A DNA stretch of 64,000 nucleotides from Pegoplata infirma (lineage: Eukaryota > Arthropoda > Insecta > Diptera > Anthomyiidae), in contig OY992536.1 in the NCBI GenBank assembly GCA_963921195.1, positions 179,312,995-179,376,994 of the forward strand, given 5' to 3'. Of this stretch, positions 22,690 to 33,814 are shown in pieces. The notes beneath the pieces are model-generated. The model did not search any database. It was given only the letters and a program-made list of their open reading frames with translations, and had not been told where the DNA came from. The position numbers and the translations under genes are program-made. The first letter of the stretch is position 1; each line of letters opens with the position of its first letter.

Positions 22690-22904
22690 CATTTAAGGTT
22701 AGGTTAGGGATGGGCATCCGGCAATTTAGCGAATTCACTCGGAGGCCATTAAGAACATTGCGATTCCCTTAACTGTCATTTCCGTACTGCCTCTGATACA
22801 AAAACTTTTTACTTCTTGAACCACTGCGATTCTCTAAGATATTCCGCTAGAGTTGTCAATGAGACACCGTTTAGGCAATCTAGGTCATCGAAAAATCTTT
22901 GCCC

Positions 22905-23480
22905 TTAATGCTTAAGGCGGCTTCTGATAAGACCCGAACATTCACATAACAAGTACTTCATTGACTCCACCTCCACTTCCCTACAACTTCGAAAATAGTC
23001 TCCATCAGAAACTCCCATACGCACGGCCATTTGGCCAATTATGCAACGTCCTGTTAGTACTCCCACTAATAGGCTAACCGTCCGTTTCCCAAAAGTAAGA
23101 AGACTTTTTAGTGAGTAGTGAGTAACATCCACCTATTCTTCATTATATTCTTAGATATCCTATTAATTCAGTTCACGTTTCCCCACCGATTCCAAGAATT
23201 TTCTTGCACTTTCATCAGCCAATTCTTTCCCAGCGACCCAAATATGTCCAGTGTGATCACCCGGAAGCTAATCCAGATTAGCTTGACTGTGTGTTGACTT
23301 TTTCGATGAAGGGATTGCATACAATTCCTAACGATTCCCGATCTTACGGTGTTTTATTCTTAGGCCTTCAAAGCTGAAAGACTATCCACAAAAATGTTAG
23401 TGGCGCGAGGACGAATGTTCCTTGTCATAATCATAAGCGCGGCTTTATTAATTGCAAGTTCCTCAGCCTGAAAAACATTA
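22905..23480 (-). pseudogene. LINE RNase H and C-terminal region
   Basis: On the minus strand, VFQAEELAINKAAL (about 23430-23470) and IFVDSLSALKA (about 23365-23400) match the E- and D-containing blocks of LINE RNase H. Downstream, 22905-23132 encodes TFGKRTVSLLVGVLTGRCIIG and YLLCECSGL, the usual C-terminal block with a Cys motif. Stops and frameshifts lie between the blocks, so no continuous frame remains. Confidence 0.7.
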
Positions 23481-23889
23481 CAAGTATCCGGAATCAATGA
23501 GGCCCCAATTTCGAGGCATTAAGAGTACACTCCCGAACCCGTACCCATCTAAATCTTTGATCCGCCCCTAAAGATTGAGATTGCATTCTTAGTTATAACA
23601 GAGTTTTCCGCCCAGTCTTCCTTAGTTGGTATTTGGACTTGGTGAGATATAGTCGGCCCTCTGTTCAAGTTTCGTCCCGTCCACCGTACTTAATATGGTC
23701 GGGTGTCCCCACGAGCGTTACTTAAACATTTTTGACTCTCCTAACCTGAGAGCCGATTTTGCTGCTGTGCTCTTGACGTAAATATATACAGGCTGAATGT
23801 TAAGTATCACTTCCAGTCCGGCCTGGGGTGCTGTGACTACAAAGCACTTAACGACATTTTCATTCTTTTCTCTGTATCCTTTTCCAAGA

Positions 23890-24055
23890 AAGCTTTAAGT
23901 CAAGGATCACACCCAGGTATTTCGCTTCATTAAATAGCTCCAGGGTAATTCCATCTAATTTGGGAAGGACAAACCTGTCTATCTTAGTCTTTTTTGTGAA
24001 AAAGACGAGTTCGGTTTTGGCGGGATTGACTCCGAGACCAAACCAGCCTATCTTA

Positions 24056-24064
<9 letters not shown>
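23890..24064 (-). pseudogene. LINE RT thumb fragment and duplicated segment
   Basis: The minus strand reads KIDRFVLPKLDGITLELF, then NEAKYLGVILDLKLSWK, typical of the RT thumb. The segment about 23980-24048 ('gagttcggttttggcggg') is repeated, diverged, at 24685-24755 ('aagttcggttttggcgga'): a local ~70-bp tandem duplication later split by the retrocopy. Confidence 0.7.
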
Positions 24065-24088
<24 letters not shown>

Positions 24089-24684
24089 CGTTTATTTAAA
24101 CAAACTTAATATTCGGGCGCTCAAGTACATTTCATTTGTATATTAATATAATATATTAATCATTTTTTGGAATTTATTATTTTATTTTTTACAATATGTG
24201 TTAATATTTGCATTTAATATAAATGTTATGTAAAGAAAAAAGCTTGAAAAACCTTACTTTGTTATTGCAAGAAGATAAAAAGCTACAGTCAAGTGATAAA
24301 AAGAATTGAAAAATTACTCGGTGAGCCACCAATATTTTTTTATATTCAGGTTTGGAATCATATTTTTGTCCCTTAGGTAAATGCTAGTGTCAAATCTGCA
24401 ATTATCATTTGATAGTTGGTTACTAGATATAGCTTTAATATTGGCCCGTCTATAAATATGGTATAATATAGGAATGCCACTTTCGTTTTGTATAAAACCC
24501 TTGCTATCGAGGTATAAGAAGGCCTCAGGTGGGACATATCCACTTTGTAAAGTTGAATGTATATATTCCTCATTGGCATAATAAGGAGCCATGATTAAAT
24601 TATTTTCATAGCATTCTAAACTTTTATTAATGTGGTTTCTTATCAGGTGTATGATGAAATTATCAATTCTGCTTATTTCTGCAG
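24065..24684 (-). mobile_element. Poly(A)-tailed retrocopy inserted in the LINE
   Basis: A T-run at 24060-24086 is the minus-strand poly(A) tail. 'aaataaa' (a polyadenylation-signal match) lies about 10-15 nt upstream of it. The insert is flanked by CTTAGCCC plus T's (24052-24064 and 24685-24697), a target duplication of 8-13 bp as expected from target-primed reverse transcription. The 5' end is probably truncated, since an open frame runs right up to the insert's edge. Confidence 0.75.
24314..24684 (-). pseudogene. C-terminal coding piece of the retrocopy, unidentified protein
   Basis: The frame is open from the insert edge (about 24684) to a stop at 24314, roughly 123 codons, which is long for this A+T content. 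Residues include RIDNFIIHLIRNH, MAPYYANEEYIHS, GYVPPEAFLYLDSKGF and GIPILYHIYRR, ending KYWWLTE. The composition is that of an ordinary soluble protein, not repeat-derived. About 230 nt of 3' untranslated sequence lies between the stop and the poly(A). I do not recognise the family; it could be a retrocopied host mRNA or the tail of another retroelement. Confidence 0.5.
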
Positions 24685-25070
24685 CTTAGCCCTTTTTGTG
24701 AACAAGACAAGTTCGGTTTTGGCGGAATTAACTTCCAGACCGTTGTCCTTTGAACACGTTGAGAGTATTTGAGCGCTGATTCCACGAGTTCGCTAATCTT
24801 TGGTAAAAACTTATCTTTTATTAGAATCACAACGTCATCAGCGTAGGCAATCACCTTGAAACCTATTCCGTTAAGTGACTCGTGTATCTCATTTAATACA
24901 AGATTCCACGGAAGACGGGAGATTTCTCCCTCTTGGGAGTGTCCTTTTTCCACGGAAGACGGGAGATTACTCCCTCTTGGGAGTGTTGTTACTACTTTTC
25001 TCGCTTCACCATCACTTATCTTCGAGTTTGTTGTAATGCTTTTCAGCATGTTGTCCGTCCGTGCCTGTAT
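24663..25070 (-). pseudogene. LINE reverse transcriptase palm (YADD) fragment
   Basis: Downstream of the MITE, the minus strand reads MLKSITTNSKISDGEARKV, then a disrupted PRG block, then WNLVLNEIHESLNGIGFKVIAYADDVVIL. YADD lies at 24834-24845. A ~49-bp tandem duplication ('ttccacggaagacgggagat' at 24904 and 24953) disrupts the conserved loop before WNLV. It was part of the polymerase; it is now inactive. Confidence 0.8.
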
Positions 25071-25072
25071 TA

Positions 25073-26190
25073 CACGCAGAAAAAAAACATGGTTGCGGTG
25101 ATCATGATTTAAGAGCGTCATATTATGATTGGGAATATGATTGTAACAATAATGTTAATATGATTGAAGGCAACAAGGAATGTAAATCATTATATGATTG
25201 CAGCAATAATGGCCTAAATGTTATATAATTATCATAATATGATTTCAGTTTATTATTTTTTTGAGATTGAAAAAATATATTATGCTTTAATACCACACGT
25301 GTATAGAAATTCTTCACTACTTTTTTTTTTTTGATAAAGTTCACACCAATTATTTTTTTTTTTTGTTTTAAAATGTTTTTTTTTAAATATGAAACCATTT
25401 TTATTAATGTTGGTTCAATTTAGTAGCAACCTGCGTTTTACATCAATGATGTGCAATAAACTTATAAAATTTTTCTAAAAAAATTTCATTAACGATAACA
25501 TTTTTGTCAGCTGACATTGAATGATTGTATAAACCATTAAGTTATTGACAAAATCATACATATTTGCTGCAATCAGAATATATTTGTTACAAAATTAAAA
25601 ATATTGTCAGCAATTATAATACATTCAGTAAACAAAAAATGCACAAAAAACACTTTACTTAGTATTTTCGATTTGAAGTTTTTATTTAAAATAGAAAGTT
25701 ATTTTTTAACCGCACAATAAATAAATTAAATAAAGTAGATTTTTATATTTCATTTCCTTCGGCATTGATCCAATTTAACTCAAATTGCCTTATATTTTTT
25801 AAGAACTAATTGTACGACGTGGCGTCCTTGCGACTAACTGCTTGCTGACAAAGCACTAAACTGATGAATAAACCTGACAATGTTTGCAAAAATCAATTTC
25901 CACTAAGTTGTGATTATCTAATGATTATTATAATCATATTATGTTTCAATTTTTGGTGTGTCGAGAATATAATTAACTATAACATTGTTACAACAACCAT
26001 ATTGTACTTTTGGATGTAGCAATTATTTTGTCATGATTGAAGGGACTATTAAATGTCTAAAACAACCATATAAATGTTTAAATACAATTTTAAAAACAAT
26101 AACTTGATTGCTGCAATCATAACTGGGTTTAGAGATCATACTTAGTATAGTTGCCGTGATCATGTCGCAACCATATTTTTTCTCTGCGTG
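25073..26190. mobile_element. 1.1-kb TA-flanked MITE (CACGCAGA...TCTGCGTG) in LINE RT
   Basis: TA at 25071-25072 and 26191-26192. The ends CACGCAGAAAAAAAACATGG and CACGCAGAGAAAAAATATGG (right, complement) form a TIR of about 40 bp that continues through 'gttgcggtgatcatg'. Removing the insert and one TA joins the LINE codons on both sides in the same frame (SSILNVL to MLKSI), which confirms the boundaries. The interior repeats 'atgattgtaacaat'-like palindromes; no coding frame. Confidence 0.85.
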
Positions 26191-26192
26191 TA

Positions 26193-26335
26193 TGTAAGAC
26201 ATTAAGAATTGATGATATTTTGACATTGTGGAACGCACCTTCCATGTCCAGAATTTATGTCAAAACATACCCACGGTGAGCCTCACCGAAGTTTAGGTTG
26301 AACTTTAGTGTCGACGAAAAGTGTAAGCGCAGTTC
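26193..26335 (-). pseudogene. LINE RT first palm motif fragment
   Basis: The minus strand reads LDMEGAFHNVKISSILNVL; the aspartate before EGAF matches the first catalytic Asp of R1/I/LOA-type RTs. An in-frame stop precedes it ('VLT*IL'). Upstream homology fades at about 26335, so the LINE is 5'-truncated or eroded there. Confidence 0.75.
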
Positions 26336-26605
26336 GATTTCTACAAGATTAAATGTCACAAAACTGTTAACAGCGAAATCGTAGCTGCTCGCAATCGCTA
26401 GATAACGCGAAATTAGTGTTTTTGTATTTTTTAAAATTTTGACATTGAAGTTTTTAAAATATTTTCAAAAACTGAGTATACAGTTCTAATTGTACTTATA
26501 TAAAGGTCACAAAACAGTAAACATCAAAGTCCTATCTTTTTTAATTCGCAAGAAATCGCGAAATTATTTTTTTCTGTTTTTGTTTTCGTTTTTTATCTTT
26601 AGACA
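26336..26605. other. No gene; short A+T-rich spacer
   Basis: Contains 'gtcacaaaac' and 'gaaatcg' motifs repeated loosely, with no frame or recognisable family. Confidence 0.5.
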
Positions 26606-27132
26606 CCCAGCAAATTGGTAATTGGTGGTGTTTATATAACTTATTACCAGGAAATGTATATACCTTATTTGTATATACCTTTTTTGTTACGTAATGCATG
26701 ATTATTGAAAAAAATGTATTTCATATTTATTATTTCTAAACATTAAATCATGGATGACTTATATTTGGTTACATTACATATTGTTTCAAAGTTTGAAATA
26801 ATGCATTATTTATAATTGGATGCATAATGCATTACAATAACATAAAAAATAAATATTTTATAAAAAAATGCATAAGTTTAAATTAGAGATGGGCTCACGA
26901 CAGGAATTTTCTAATGACACACACTCACTCACGAGCATATTTCATCTACTTACACTCACTTACATTCACGTGAGTAAATTTAATACAAAATTACTTGTTC
27001 ACTACTCGTAACATCTTATTTATTACGTTCTGGTATGCTATATTATATACCTTACTCGTATGCATTACTTTGAGTCTCATTTCATAAAATAAGCAATCCT
27101 ATACCTTGTTTGGTAATCTAAGTTTTGCTGGG
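26606..27132 (-). mobile_element. CCCAGCAAA TIR element, copy B (inverted relative to copy A)
   Basis: Left end CCCAGCAAATTGGTAATTGG; right end is the complement of CCCAGCAAAACTTAGATTAC. It is collinear with copy A (17405-18136) read backwards, for example 'gttacattacatattg' against 'caatatgtaatg'-like sequence and the shared 'gagatgggctcacgacagg' block. About 200 bp shorter than copy A. Confidence 0.75.
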
Positions 27133-28377
27133 TGGTTTAACTCTTTTGTAAAGCAAATGAACTTTTTTATGTCAGAAGACTTTCTGACTTGGTGAAAAAG
27201 TAATTTTGGTAAAAAAAAGAATTAAAAAAAAAAATAAAAAATTAATGAACAAAAAATTTTAATAAAAAAAATAGTTTTAAAAAAAAAAAGTTTGAATGAG
27301 TTATTTATTTTAAACCTTTGATGAAAAAAAAATTTAATAAAAAAATCTTCATGTGAAAAAAAAAATACAAAAAACAATTTGATGAAAAAAAATTAAATTT
27401 GATGAAAAAAAAATTTAATTTAATAAAAAAAAATTATTAAAATAATAAAAAATTGATGAAAAAAACATTGTTAAGATCAAAAAATTGGCGAAAAACAGTA
27501 ATTCATATTTTCTATTCGCTATCTTATAAAGTCAAATTGAGGTTGCGCCCTGTGTCTCTTTTAAATTCGACACCAGCCTAAAGATATTATTACGTTAAAA
27601 ACATTTTTGTTGCTGTTTCTAATTAAGGGATCTTGTTTGTATAAACCTGAATATTTTTTACGCATTTTTTAATGGATTTATAAAATTTCAATATTTTCTC
27701 AAAAAATTAAGTCAAATACAGATACAAAAATTTCTTAAATTCTTAAAAATAAAACTATACAAAAAATTTTATTATTTTAATTTTCATTTATCTTTATTTG
27801 TTCTTTCAGAAGGTTTTTGCTTTTTTTAATCCTTGATAATTGTTAATAAAGACGTCTGTCATACTTAAAGTATTCATCAAATTCTTTTCTACAAGAGTAC
27901 TGGTACGATTTCTTGCTTATCATCTTGTTGGGAACACAAGATGAAAAATTATTTTATATCAGTATTTTTTTTTCATCTTCTAGTTCTTAAAATTAGAATC
28001 TTGTATATATTTTTTTTATAATGTAATATATGCACATTTGCTTTAAACATCACATGCCTGTGTGCATGTAGAATGCAGTTTGTTTTATTTTTTGTAAGTA
28101 AAAATAAATAAATAAATACATACATAAGAATGCTTTATTCGGCTACGACGAATCAATTTTATGCTCCAGAATTTTTGCAAAATTTGGAATGAATAATTCT
28201 CAGATTATAAGAAGACTTTTCAGCAGAAAAGTATTAAGATTAGAAGTAACTAACATTTTCTGATTCTAAGAAAATTTTAGAATTACATTTAATTTTAAAT
28301 TCAGAAAAGTGGTCAGATTCTAGCAAGAGAGGTATTCCAATCCTTATGGACCAATTGCATGAAACTTAAAATATATA
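27133..28377. other. No gene; A-rich low complexity and unclassified repeat
   Basis: 27185-27480 is A-rich with a loose 'gatgaaaaaaaatt' unit. 27490-27640 ('gtcaaattgaggttgcgccc', 'accagcctaaagatatt') resembles 50755-50850 ('gtcaaactgaggtggcgttc', 'accagtctaaaaacatt') and so is an interspersed repeat. 27860-28377 is unclassified. Confidence 0.55.
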
Positions 28378-30404
28378 CACTCAAAAGAAAAACTCTGTCA
28401 AAAAGAAAAACTCTATAAGACGACTTTCACTTTGATTTTGCAAACTTTCAGCAGATTTTTCTGCTAAAATTTATATATTTTTTCTAAAATCTCTGTCATT
28501 CGGTTTTCAAAATAACATAAATTTTACTGCGTTTTTACTGATTCTGTTTGCTGAATTTCAAAATATTTTTTAACATATTTTTTAAATATACAGAAATAGT
28601 TTGCTGTCATTCTTTCTTCAAGAAAATTTTCTAAATTTTTTCAAAGTGTTAATATTTTTTCTATTGTTTTTTTATGCAATCAAAACGATATTTTTAAAAA
28701 TTTTTTTTGAACATGTTTTTACCAGAATATTTTGTAATTTTACACAAATAGTTTGCTGTCATCCATTTTTCACGAAAACTTTCTTAAGTTTTTTTTTAAA
28801 GTGTTTTTTTTTTTTTTTTTTATTTTTTATACAATTAAACCGATTGAGACTAATTGACAAAACTAAAAAAAAAATCAGTAGATTATGTTGATAATTTTAC
28901 AGAAAAATTTTTATTTTTTAAAAGTTAAAATAAAAAAAAAAAAAAACTATTAAAGTTTTTATGAAAACAAATTTTCTAAAAATGTAAAATTTTCTAGAAT
29001 ATGTCTTAGTAGATTTCTCTGCTGTTTTAACAGTTTTCTGTAAATTTCTCTCAAATCAGCACATTGCTCATATGGCCAAGGACCATAGAAGTATATAGGA
29101 TGTCCAGAATGTCAAGTTTGTGATAATCACGAGACCCCTCGTTGCTCAACTTGCTCAACTTGCTATGACGTAGCAGGGGCGTTGTGGACTGTCCACATGA
29201 CCCCTGAACATTAACCACGTAAGCGTTCAAAACAAAGAAATTGAAATTTGGCAAACATTTTGAAAAATTTTCGGTTTTAATTTTGAAAAAATTAGGAATA
29301 TTAAGAAAAATTCCAAAAAAAATTATTGAAAATACAAAGAAGAACCAAAAATGAATATTTATGGGGGAAAAAAATAAAGAAAACTTTTTAGGTTTTCAAA
29401 AAGAAGAGAAAAAGGCTTAAAAAGATTTATTTATAACACCGCTCTACAAATCTGACGTTTGTCGCTGCGTTTTGAATGAAACCAAAAAAAGTGTATAGGT
29501 TTTGGTTTCCCGATTCCAAAACGGTCACACAAATTTTTCTATCACGTCACAATTTTAAAAAAATCGCGTTTAAAGTGTCAAATATTTAAAAAATGGAAGG
29601 TTTTTTGTAAATGATTTTTTTACCATTTTAGAAAATAAAATTCCAAGAACATTTGATCTCGTCTTATAGAGAAAATTACATACTTCGTCAATCGCATGGC
29701 AGGATCTTATATTATAAGCTTTCAAAAAGGGTAAAAAATGGCATTTTGCGGCATTTTAACTGCGAATAACTCAAAATCCTGATGTGATAGACATATTTGG
29801 GTCAAAGATTTGGAATCAACGCAACAAACACTACCTAAATCACTTACCAGAGTCCAATACGTATTTTCATGTTGAGCTGTGTAATTTATAATTTTTAAAT
29901 AATTTTTTTTTTTTTTAAATTTCGTTCCACAAAATTTTTTATTTTTTTTTTAAATAATTTGTCGTCCTGAAAAGAACGGATTTGATTTATAAATCTTTTT
30001 AAGCCTTTTTCTCTTCTTTTTGAAAACCTAAAAAATGTTCTTTCTTTTTTATTTTTTTTTTTCCCATAAATATTAAATTTTGGTTCTTCTTTGCTTTTTC
30101 CATAATTTTTTTGGAATTTTTCTTAATTTTCCTCATTTTTTCAAAATTAAAATCGAAAATTTTTCAAAATGTTTGCCAAATTTCAATTTCTTTGTTTTCA
30201 ACGCTTACGTGGTTAATGTTCAGGGGTCTTGTGGACAGTCCACAAGGCCCCTGTTACGTCATAGCAAGTTGAGCAAGTTGGGCAAAGAGGGGTCTCGTAA
30301 TTATCACAAACTTGACATTCTGGACATCCTATACACTTCTATAGTCCTTGATATGGCTCAAAACGTGTTTATTTTCTTCTGATTGGACATAGAATTTACT
30401 TTGA
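28378..30404. mobile_element. Candidate TA-type element containing a foldback
   Basis: Starts after TA with CACTCAAAAGAAAAACTCTG and may end with 'tactttgagtg' at 30404. The right flank is CA rather than TA and the TIR is short, so the boundary is uncertain. An alternative right end is the 'gacagagtttttattctgac' near 33690, which would make this the left part of a much larger nested unit. Confidence 0.35.
29058..30367. mobile_element. Foldback element with about 375-bp arms
   Basis: Left arm 29058-29437 and right arm about 29990-30367 are inverted copies: 'gacatc/gatgtcc', 'ttgctcaacttgctatgacg' against 'cgtcatagcaagttgagcaa', and 'tggactgtccac' on both sides. The 550-bp middle is not inverted. 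The matching small frames at 29051-29254 and 30080-30382 are simply the two arms. Confidence 0.8.
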
Positions 30405-30954
30405 GTGCATAAAAGGTACAATTCTAAGGTTGGGGTATCACGGCTTATCGGCCATATCGGGGACTTCGGGGTTCAAAAAATGGATACAAAAATGACAAAA
30501 AAAATATCTTTTTAGATTTGCCAGCTACTTCTTCTTAACAACTGTATAAAATTTTCATATGATAAGAAAGGTTTATAATACCTATCCAACGGCGGCATAC
30601 CCTTATAAAAAATCAGTCTCGTTAAATATTTTTGTTCACTAAAATGTTAAATTTTTGGGGTGTATTTATATGAAGACATAGATCTACAATTCTTAAATTT
30701 AAGTCAACACGTATTTTTAAGTTAAAAAAACAACAATGCCCCCCTACACTCAAGAAAAATTTGTAAATTTTTCAAATTTGTTTAAAATTTACATGTGGTT
30801 AAGCAAATTTTTTGTTAAAATCATCGTTTTAACAAAGTTTTTAGAAAATGTTTTCAACAATCTACTGAAATTTATTTAATTGAAATTTTATTTTATTTAT
30901 TTAATTGCCCCCCAGTGGGGCGAGAATCAAAGGTTGGGAACCATTGCTCTAGAC
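30405..30954. other. No gene; ends with a solo hAT terminus
   Basis: 30405-30750 is unclassified. 30906-30946 reads, on the minus strand, CAATGGTTCCCAACCTTTG followed by a C-rich block, the look of an hAT transposon end; its partner end is not visible. The complete hAT at 30955 sits immediately beside it. Confidence 0.5.
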
Positions 30955-32879
30955 CAGCGGTTACCAACCTATGGTACGCGTACCACTAGGGGGTACGCGA
31001 AAATGTCCGCGGGGGTACGCAAAATGTTAGTAATTTAGACATTAAGATTAAGATTAACCTTTCAATCCTGGTTCCCCATCTGGCTTCTAAAGTTTTCCAT
31101 AACGCCAGGGTTTTAAGAAAGTTGAGGTCAAAATAATAAAAAAACGTATTTTTGTCCAATTTAGAGAGCATTTTATATATGGTTTTGAATTGAGAAAAGT
31201 GTGAAAGAAAAATTTTAATTTTTTAAAGATTTAGACATCCTGGTTTGTTTCTTACTAGTTTCATATTATCCAGTTATAATAATCTTCAGAAAAACTTTTA
31301 ATGTCAAATTTATTTAGTTAATAGTCAATAAAACTCTATATGTGAAAATTATTTACAGATCGCAGCCGACAAGAATTGAACTCATCATCATCTGTAATAC
31401 TTTGCTATTAACTGCTTGTAACGTACAATCACTCTAGACCGATACGCCAAGTAGGCTGTTAAGCAAGTATCAACTAAATCTGATTTTTTCAATTCGAGTG
31501 TAGTTGTTGCATTTTTTTCATTATTTTTGGATGATATTTTGAGTTCTGACCACTTGTTTTCGAGTAACCTTTCGATGCTTATTCCTAATATGGTTCCCAA
31601 ATTTTTCTATAATGTCAGGTTTTTGAGAAAACTTATGTCAAAGTTCTCAAAAAACGTCTTTTTGGGCATTTTTGAGACATGCATGGGCATTTTTGTGATG
31701 GAGTGGAAATGCTCAAAATGCCCTTTCATTGTACATACGAGGGTGTTTCTTTCGGAAAGTCACGGAATTATTGATCTGCCCTCGTATTAAAAAAACATTT
31801 AAAAAAAAATATTGTTTAAAAACAGACAAAAAAAAATATTTTTTTAAAAAAAAAATTAAAACATTGTCAGCCTTACCATAGAAAAATAAATTATATTTAA
31901 AATCAGCTTTTAATTTTATTTCCATACAAATTGTTTTTGTTTTTAAAATCGAATTTCAAAAAATGTATTGAAAATTTAAAATTTAAAATAAAACTTTTGT
32001 TAAAATAGACTTTCTGTTTTCTTGTGGTAAGGGCCTATATTTTTTAAGAGTTCAACAAAAAACGTCCGTTGTTTTAATTTTTGGTGTAGAATCGACTGGT
32101 GAAATCAAATTTGCAATATTTCAGCCGTTTTGGCTCTGCAGAAAATCAGCTCAAAATCCGCGTTTTAAGATTCATTGAACCACCCCAAGTAGCGAACATT
32201 TTTCCAAAAAAATACCACCAATGTTTTGATCTTCCCTAAATCATTAAAAAATCATAATACCCGGAGATTAAAAATTTCAAAATTAACTCTAATATTTGTG
32301 AAGTTTTTTAACCAAAACAAAAACTTGTTAGAGGGTAGAGATGGGCGCTGGTCACGTGATTTGCGTGATTCACGTGAATCACGCGTGAATCACGCGTGAG
32401 TGTGAGTGATTTTCATTTCAATCACGTGAATGTGAGTGAGTGTGAGTTGAAAAAAAATGTGAGTGAGTGATTAGTGAGTGAGTCATTTATTTTTTGCGTG
32501 AGTTTGCGTGATTAGATTTTTGATTTGCCCAATTTTTTTTTAATTTTTGTAAAAATTTTTCTTTTGGATTGTTTTTTCCTTTTGGTAAGATAATTTTATT
32601 GCGTGAGTAGATTTTGCGTGACTCACGCGTGAGCGTGATTGAATCTAGCGTGAGTCACGCGTGAGCGTGAGTAAGTATTTTATTACTCACGTGAATGTGA
32701 GTGAGCGTGAGTAAAAAAAAAAGTTGCGTGAGTGATTAGTGAGTGATTCGATTATTTTTTGCGTGAGCGTGAGTGAGTGTGAGTCGAAATCCACTCACGC
32801 GCCCATCTCTATTAGAGGGTACGCGGCTAATAAAATTTATAATTTGGGGTACGCGAGGCAAAAAGGTTGGTAACTGCTG
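30955..32879. mobile_element. 1.9-kb hAT-type element with 8-bp target duplication
   Basis: Ends CAGCGGTTACCAACCTATGG and CAGCAGTTACCAACCTTTTT (right, complement). Flanked by exact 8-bp CTCTAGAC at 30947-30954 and 32880-32887, which also fits the hAT nTnnnnAn preference. Subterminal 'ggggtacgcg' repeats lie near both ends. No transposase frame (longest 87 codons), so non-autonomous. Contains the younger hAT MITE 32336-32811. Confidence 0.85.
32336..32811. mobile_element. 476-bp hAT-type MITE with CACGTG/gtgagtg repeats
   Basis: Ends TAGAGATGGGCGC on both sides (right as complement). Flanked by exact 8-bp TTAGAGGG (32328-32335 and 32812-32819). Interior consists of 'tcacgcgtgagtgtgagtg' variants. 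Related ends occur at 5111, within both CCCAGCAAA elements, and inverted at 63880-64000. Confidence 0.85.
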
Positions 32880-32887
32880 CTCTAGAC

Positions 32888-33814
32888 GATATTCCTGTTA
32901 GTTCGGGAGCTATCGAAATTTTCCCAAAAGTCCGCATTGTTTCTCAAATCAAACAAATTTAAATTTATGAAAGCAGATTTTTTTTAAATAAAAAACCGCC
33001 AAAAAATGGGCAAAATTTTGAAGAAGATTTGCAAGAATACTGTTCCATTGATTAAAAAACGGGATTCACCATTGAAATCAGCATGCCTTAATTATATAGA
33101 AATGATGGTCAGACTGCGTGTCACAAACTTGATGTTACGCAGTGTTACCCAACAATTTTTGGGTGATTTTGTAATGCAAAATGGCCAAAAACTGAAATAG
33201 GAAAAATGACCACAAAATTCTATAAAAATTACCTCAAGTTTTTATGTTGTTGTACTTGCATTGGGGTCATTTCCTATGTTGCCTGACCCATACTTAAAAT
33301 AAACAAAGCAGCAGAAAAATCTGCTGAAAATTCACCCATTTTGATCCATATGAGGAAATCTGTCATGACAGCAGAAAACTCTGCGGATTTAAGCAGAAAA
33401 AATCTGCTGTTCTCAGATATATTCTTTTGTGTAAAAAATACTAAAATAATATTTTGAACATCATTTATCTTTAAAACTAATAGAAAAGCGATTGGATTTT
33501 TTTTAAAGAATTTTTTTACGCTATTTTCCAATAAAAGTTTGTTTTATAAAAATTAATTTAAAAAAACTGAAAAATTTTTATGAAAACAGGATAGATTTCA
33601 GTTAAAATATACCTTTCAGCAGAAAAATCTGCTAAAAATTTTGCTTACTCAAACCGAAAATTGTTTAACAGATTTTTTGACAGAGTTTTTATTCTGACTG
33701 CAGTTTTTGCAATAAGAAGTATAAATGTGTTAAAACTTTAAATGACCTTTCTCGAACTATTGTTGAAAAATCGGGTGCAGTTGTACGTCAAAAACTACTC
33801 AATTTTAATGTAAA
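32888..33814. other. No gene; 'cagcagaaaaatctgct' palindromic repeat region
   Basis: 33300-33640 has several 'cagcagaaaaatctgctgaa' palindromes that match 28448-28470 inverted, so this may be the far end of the unit starting at 28378. The 64-codon frame at 33006-33200 shows no domain. Confidence 0.5.

Larger units (their letters stand above)
22690..26335 (-). mobile_element. Decayed minus-strand LINE with RT and RNase H (I/LOA-like)
   Basis: Reading on the minus strand: RT palm motif near 26240, RT YADD at 24834-24845, FVLPKLDGITLELF and EAKYLGVILD near 23930, RNase H blocks near 23460 and 23390, a C-terminal LLCECSGL block near 22935, and a 3' region with 'taacctaacc' near 22700. RNase H after RT suggests the I or LOA groups rather than R1 or Jockey proper; this is inference from motifs. 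It is interrupted by a MITE (25073-26190) and a retrocopy (24065-24684), and it carries a ~70-bp tandem duplication and a ~49-bp tandem duplication. G+C is higher than the flanks. Confidence 0.8.

Noticed and set aside
22690..22715. Telomere-like 'ggttaggttaggg'
   Set aside because: It is only two units and lies in the 3' region of a LINE; dipteran telomeres are not built of such short repeats.
28601..28891. 96-codon F-rich frame that looks like a membrane protein
   Set aside because: It consists of T-runs in low-complexity DNA; hydrophobicity follows from composition.
28378..33705. One 5.3-kb TA element with right end near 33700
   Set aside because: The 'gacagagttttt' block is inverted as expected, but the terminal bases are CAGTC-like, not CACTC, and no TA flank is clear; kept only as an alternative.
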